This document shows, one piece after another, positions 59,161 to 64,000 of a DNA stretch of 64,000 nucleotides. Position 1 is the stretch's first letter; each line of letters starts with the position of its first letter. Origin of the DNA: Bursaphelenchus xylophilus (Eukaryota > Nematoda > Chromadorea > Rhabditida > Aphelenchoididae); contig CAJFCV020000005.1 of assembly GCA_904066235.2 (NCBI GenBank), positions 4,955,501-5,019,500 of the forward strand, in the 5' to 3' direction. Position numbers and translations under genes: made by a program. The notes below the pieces were generated by a model. That model had not been told where the DNA came from. It saw nothing but the letters and a program-made list of their open reading frames with translations, and did not search any database.

Positions 59161-61363
59161 TCAAACCTGAGCTGTCTTTTCGGCGAAGGGGATCTTCTTC
59201 ACCGTTTTGAGTCCATGTTCGTCCTAAAGCAAACAGATGAATAATCCTCCAAAGAACCAACTATTTTTATCAAAAAAAACCCTACCAATGTTGGTAATGC
59301 GTTCTCATCGTTACATACCATGTTGGATAACCTCTCAACTGCACTTTCAAACTCATCATTCAGATACTTTGAAAGTTGTCCAATCGAGGCTAGAACAAGT
59401 CCCAGGAAAGGAGGAGAAGGTTTGAGGGCATCGCTTAGGTATTCTGGATGATATTGGACGCCCACATAATATGGATGGTTCTCCAGTTCAACAACTTCCA
59501 TTCTAACTGCCGCGGCTGTAACTCCGTCGCCGCCACGTTCGCATAGTTTTTTCACCTTCTCCAAAAGACCGTCCTAAAAATACTATCAAGTAGAAGGCTC
59601 ATAATGCTTACGTTAGAACCGGCCATTTTGAATAACTGAGCGGAAGAAGATGTCGCCGGGATGTTGCTCTTTCCCTTGGAGGTCTCATCTACCCCCATTC
59701 CAACGAAATGAAGACCCGCCTCTGTTAACATTGGGACAAGGGTAGGGTTGACTTCGAACCGATGTCGATGTCGTTCATCAACTTCATTGGATTCCACTTT
59801 ACTCTGCTTATTGTAAAGTCTTCGAAGGACCGAAGATTCTGTCAAGAACTGTGTGGTTCTCCTTCCCAATCTCATGGTAGCACCCATTCCATTTATAGAT
59901 GCAGCATGTTCAGGCATATCGATTACGACTTGCTTTTCGTATTCGATATCAGGCTTAAATTCAGCTGAATCCGCACCTTTAACGTTGCAGACATTCCTAG
60001 CGTACTCCACGGCCGCACATTGCATTCCCAGGCAGATTCCAAGGAAGGGGATCTTGTTCTCTCGGGCATATTGACAGGCCAAGATCTTGCCTTCCACCCC
60101 TCGTTCTCCAAAACCTCCGGGAACCAGAATACCACTAAAACCATTTCAAAAACAATCTAGTCACCTGCCTGCATTCTTTCACTTTCCTCCAGGCATTATC
60201 CCTAACCGTAGAGTCGGCCCCGTCCTCGAGATCTTCTGATTGAATAGGAACAATCTCCACATTATACCCACAGAAGATAGACGCATGACTCAAAGCATTT
60301 TTCACGGATTTGTAAGCGTCTTCACTGCTCACGTACTTTCCGACCAATCCGATCTTAAGATTCTTGGACGAGTTCTCAATCAAATCAACCAATGTTTCCC
60401 ATTGATCTAAGGTTGGAGTTGGTCGGGTCACACGCCGATGGAAAGATCGGGGAAGTTGAAGACGGTCGATGATTACTTCAAGAACTCCATCACGAGCCAT
60501 TTGAAGAGGCACGCGGTATACACTCGAGACATTTCTGTTATCCACAATCTAGAAAGAAATAATCTTCATATTTAAAAACTGACTTGATGGCGTTCCAGCT
60601 GACTGAACTCGGCGATCTTCGCGATCATCTGTGTGCTCAGCCCTTCCATATTTCGAACAACCAACAAATCAGGAGTCAGACCGAAACTTCTGACTTTCGA
60701 GATTCCTTCTTGCATTGGCTTCGTTTTCTGAGGTTCGGCTTCGGTCCCGACCATCATGCTGACATGGACGTTCATGAGAAGATGACGGTTTTTGGGTCGA
60801 CTGAAGTGATCCCCGAATGCTTTCACAAACACACTGCTTTCAATATCTCCCACAGTACCACCAAGCTGAAATTTGGAATAACTCCATATAGTACCAACAA
60901 GGCTTACCTCAATAATGCAAACATCCGGGGTCTCATTTGTTCCATCCACAGGATTCGCGGCCACTCTTTCAACCCATTGAATAATGGCATCCGTAATGTG
61001 GGGAACAATCTGTACCGTCTTCCCGAGATAATCTCCGTTCCTTTCTTTTCCAATCACCATACTGTAGATCTTTCCTGTGGTGATGTTATTGTCCCTTCGG
61101 AACCGCAGATTCAAGAATCGTTCGTAATTTCCAAAGTCCAAATCCACTTCCCCTCCATCGTCAAGAACATAAACTTCCCCATGTTCGTAAGGTGAGAAGG
61201 TGCCAGCATCGATATTCAAATAGGGATCGATCTTAATCACTGAGATTCGATATCCCTTTGATCGAAGAAGAAGACCCAAACTGGAGGTGACCACTCCTTT
61301 TCCAACTCCAGAAATAACTGAGCCAGTTACCAGAATAAGCTTCACTTCCTTTTGAGAGCTCAT
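59161..61363 (-). CDS. ctps-1: CTP synthase
   Basis: Makes CTP from UTP, ATP and glutamine, the last step of pyrimidine nucleotide synthesis. Exons 60908-61363, 60584-60865, 60169-60548, 59612-60134, 59286-59573 and 59161-59223 give 663 residues. The N-terminal amidoligase domain begins [19 protein letters not shown] (P-loop) and has [20 protein letters not shown] and GGTVGDIES. The glutaminase domain has FLGICLGMQ (nucleophile Cys near 407) and GVQYHPEY (His near 588, Glu near 590), so the catalytic triad is complete. The protein is longer than the usual 545-590 residues because of an insert after the MRLGRR region and a C-terminal extension. The third intron (60135-60168, 34 nt) starts with GC; using GC keeps the conserved [13 protein letters not shown] in frame. 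Confidence 0.95.
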
Positions 61364-61833
61364 CCTAAAGGTAGAGCGTTATCAGTGAAGAAGAAGATTC
61401 GTTTTCTTATCAAGGAACAGTTAGACAAAGGAAGATTGAGCTTTCAATAAAATAAAATGAACTCAGATGCAAGAGGGTGGGTCTAAAAATGGCGGGCAAA
61501 GATCGCGTTCCCCCAAGCGTCTAGTCAAAACATTCCCTACAGTTATCCTTGGAGGCCCGCGTCTTTGTTTAAAGTCGATCCAACGTGTGACATATTGTAC
61601 TTTACGCATCTACCCCGAATAATTCCTTAGAATTCCTTGCAGAAAGAATTAGAATTTTTTGCAACAAATTTAATCGAACGAAAGAAACATGTGGCTACAG
61701 ATTGTGACATCAAATATGAATATAAATAATATTTTTTAGGTATTAACCTCGTGTTTCATTGAAACGTTTCTATTCAAACATAACAATTTATTCTAAAACA
61801 AGAATCCTAAGAAATCCGCACATATACATACAA
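61364..61833. other. Intergenic, mS34 to CTP synthase
   Basis: 470 nt with no coding exon. Both flanking genes are on the minus strand, so this holds the 3' end of the mS34 gene and the promoter of the CTP synthase gene. Confidence 0.55.
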
Positions 61834-62601
61834 TCAGTTCAATGATTTGTCAGGTTTAAAGCGAGGTTCGTAAGTCGCGGGCCCTACATTCCAAGCCTCC
61901 ACCTTCGTGGGCAAAACTTGGCCATACCAATCCAAAAACAACTCGGGATCAACTTCTGAATAAATGGAGGTACTCTTTTTAGCCGGCTCTTCTTGTTTGA
62001 TTATATCTTTGTATACATTAAATTGAGGATCCAAACAAATATCGAGTTTCGCCCTCCCATCTTTATCTTCAATCCATTGAGTACCCGATTTCTTCGCTGC
62101 TCGTTTATCAACGTACCTCTAAAAATATATTTTATAGATAAAACTGTGTATTAATTGGTTAAAGTTAAAGATTTCTTACTTGCAAGGGCGGAAGAGGAAA
62201 AGTCGAGGGCAATGTGTATTTTTCAACTTTATTTTTGTTATTCAGAAGTTCGGATTCTTCGTGCTTGTGGACCAATTTCCAATCCGAGCGGTTTAAATCA
62301 TGCGCAAACTCGTAAACACCCAAATTCCTTCCTCGAAAAGTCCATTCGGCCCAGACTTTACCCTTATGAAGCCACGGATCCATCTCAGGTCTGGCCTAAA
62401 CACAAATACTCTAAAATAATATCACAGTACCTTTACAATCCGAAGGTAGGATGGTTGGTGAGGCCATCTGAGTTTCCATTCAGTCTTTGTGACAATCCTC
62501 CCAGTCCCAAGGTTCCTCAATCTGCATAAAATTTCCCATATCGTTTTCCCTTCGGCGGCCACATCAAAGTTACCGACGAATCTGATAGGTGGAGCGGCCA
62601 T
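61834..62601 (-). CDS. mrps-34: Mitochondrial ribosomal protein mS34
   Basis: A component of the small subunit of the mitochondrial ribosome. Exons 62431-62601, 62180-62395 and 61834-62118 give 223 residues, close to the usual length. The N-terminal part ends GRIVTKTEWKLRWPHQPSYL, matching the GRLVTRKSW...W region of mS34. The centre WAEWTFRGRN and SDWKLVHKHEE match the family's WGxLTFKGK and DWRLVPKHEE blocks. PLPPLQRY and a conserved-looking tail follow. The splice phases are all zero. No clear mitochondrial presequence is seen, which is common in ribosomal proteins. Confidence 0.88.
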
Positions 62602-63225
62602 AATGAATACTCGGTGTTAGAATATACAAAACCGTCACACGTGATGTCCACAGATCTAAAATTAGGTAACCGTGCGGCCTCCTTTTCAATTTTTTGTTGT
62701 TTTTATTTTTTCTTCATCCGGGCGCAGCTTGCCGATTTGGTTCAATCCAGCGCATCCCGACCCGTTTAGGCGTTTCGCTCACATGCTATCGATTGACCAA
62801 AAGATTTTCGATATACAAATTCATCCAGAAAAAACTTTTGGAGGACAAAAATGGTTTTAAAAATCAAGAAAAATTTACAACGTTAATGTCTGACTAAAAA
62901 GCGAGGGGTTTTCCTGGCTAGCAAAAAAAACCAGCCAAAGATAATCTCCAAAATTCTATTTGTGACGAAACGCCACATCGATTAAATCTTGGTCAGGAAA
63001 TAGCTTCAACTACGCTTGATTGACGTGCTTTATCCCATAGTCAAGGTTTGTCAGCGGGCCGGGCTTACGGTCAGTTTGACTCAAAATTCTTGCGTAACCG
63101 CTCTCTTGGAATGACGCCGCATCTCTTCATTTCATTTCTTTGTTCTTTATTGGATGATATAACAAGTATGACAATAAAATGAGCCTCCGGAAAATAAAAC
63201 TGATAAAGTTCAAATCAAATGAAGT
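62602..63225. other. Divergent intergenic region
   Basis: Lies between the starts of the mS34 gene (minus) and the M13 peptidase gene (plus), so it should carry both promoters. A small inverted pair of CTGGCTAGC and CCAGCC around an A-run lies near 62913-62936, similar in wording to the hairpin patch at 9704. No coding exon is seen. Confidence 0.5.
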
Positions 63226-64000
63226 ATGAATAAGAAAGTGCTTCTGCTTTTTGTTCTAATTTTTATTATTGCTTTAGCAATAACAGCAGGAGCATCTTTC
63301 TTACTCTTCCGCAAAAAGAAGAGACCTGTTGAAGATGAATTATTGGACGAAATTAAGCGCAGAATAAATAAATCTGCTGACCCGTGCAACGATTTTTACG
63401 AGTATGCCTGTGGTAATTGGGCTTCTTACAATTCTCCTCCCAGCGGAAGGACTTCGTACAATGGCGAACTAAAAGTGGGTGTTAATCGACGCACTCGTAA
63501 TTTCAGATTGGGGATGATGTTTCGAAAGAAATTCATGATGCTCTACTCAGTTTAGATAAAGAATGCGAAAGTTCAAGTTTGAGGATGACCAAAGGCTACT
63601 ACAGGTCTTGTCTTGATCAGAAAAAAGCGGATTCGGATAAGGGGAAATGGCTGTTTGATTTGATAAATACGGGTTCTGCCGAGGGAGTTTATAAAAAGTT
63701 GCCCTCAGGGGTCTTACAGTGGCCATTGATTCAACATGATTATAAATGGAATGGAATCTCGGTTGAAAAAAGAATGGGTGAGTCTTCGGCCTTATTTAAG
63801 CTGCGTTTACCTGATTTCAGGACTTCTAAAATCAGTTTTTGGAGTGGACACATTACTTTATTCATACGTCCTTGGGAGTGATAACAACTCGACGAAGAAT
63901 ATTCTGTGGCTCACTGGGAACATGCTCCCTTTAGGAATGAGTTCTCTTTATCTCACCCAGCCAGAGTTTGAACGTAAGAAACAATTGACCCACTCGGTTA
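63226..64000 (+). CDS. M13 (neprilysin-like) metallopeptidase, 5' part
   Basis: A type II membrane zinc peptidase that cleaves extracellular peptides; only the start is in the window. Exons are 63226-63474, 63507-63777 and 63821-63973, the last ending at a GTAAGAAAC donor, after which the gene runs off the end. Residues 4-28 are a signal anchor (VLLLFVLIFIIALAI), followed by basic RKKKRP. The first M13 signature, DPCNDFYEYACGNW, is at about residues 59-72. Then KGYYRSCLDQ matches the family's YxSCMD region, and GLLKSVFGVDTLLY and YLTQPEFE continue the N-terminal domain. The HExxH zinc site lies beyond the window. Nematodes carry many such nep genes, so no single orthologue is named. Confidence 0.88.

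Overview
This is a 64-kb window of nuclear DNA from a nematode. The evidence is as follows. Genes are split by many very short introns (about 33-45 nt) with TTTTAG or TTTCAG acceptors and AATAAA signals. The gene set is animal (Cys-loop channel, Notch DSL ligand, BCL11 zinc-finger factor, pinin, NCKX exchanger). Several members are nematode-type: a FOG-3-like Tob/BTG protein, a FkbM-domain type II membrane protein, and a CHK/DUF1679-type kinase-like protein. The species cannot be named from the sequence. All gene models were assembled by hand from open reading, splice sites and matching intron phase. Residue-level function comes from family knowledge, not from a search.

Layout. 0-4 kb: three tandem plus-strand genes for endonuclease/exonuclease/phosphatase-fold proteins, at least two of them secreted. 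4-11.6 kb: a minus-strand gene for a small single-pass membrane protein, apparently fed by several alternative first exons. 14.0-18.1 kb: a complete minus-strand BCL11-type transcription factor. 18.1-32.4 kb: 14 kb with no supportable gene, the first half GC-rich and directly upstream of the BCL11 start. 32.4-40.5 kb: a plus-strand run of an EGF-bearing anion-type Cys-loop channel, pinin, a FOG-3-like protein and an unrecognised basic protein. 42.6-44.9 kb: a LAG-2/APX-1-like DSL ligand. 45.3-53.5 kb, minus strand: a K+-dependent Na+/Ca2+ exchanger and two tandem SLC49/FLVCR-like transporters. 54.0-57.3 kb: a divergent pair, a CHK-like predicted pseudokinase and a FkbM-like protein. 57.4-62.6 kb, minus strand: PI4-kinase type II, CTP synthase and mitochondrial ribosomal protein mS34. 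63.2 kb to the end: the 5' part of an M13 (neprilysin-like) metallopeptidase.

Themes. Germline and signalling genes (FOG-3-like, DSL ligand), membrane transport, and core metabolism sit side by side. CTP synthase and PI4K-II are 161 nt apart on one strand and could be co-transcribed. The most notable observations are a candidate array of alternative first exons, an EGF module fused to a Cys-loop receptor, a CHK-family protein that has lost both catalytic aspartates, four GC-AG introns among about 91, and several stop-free mini-introns whose length is a multiple of three.
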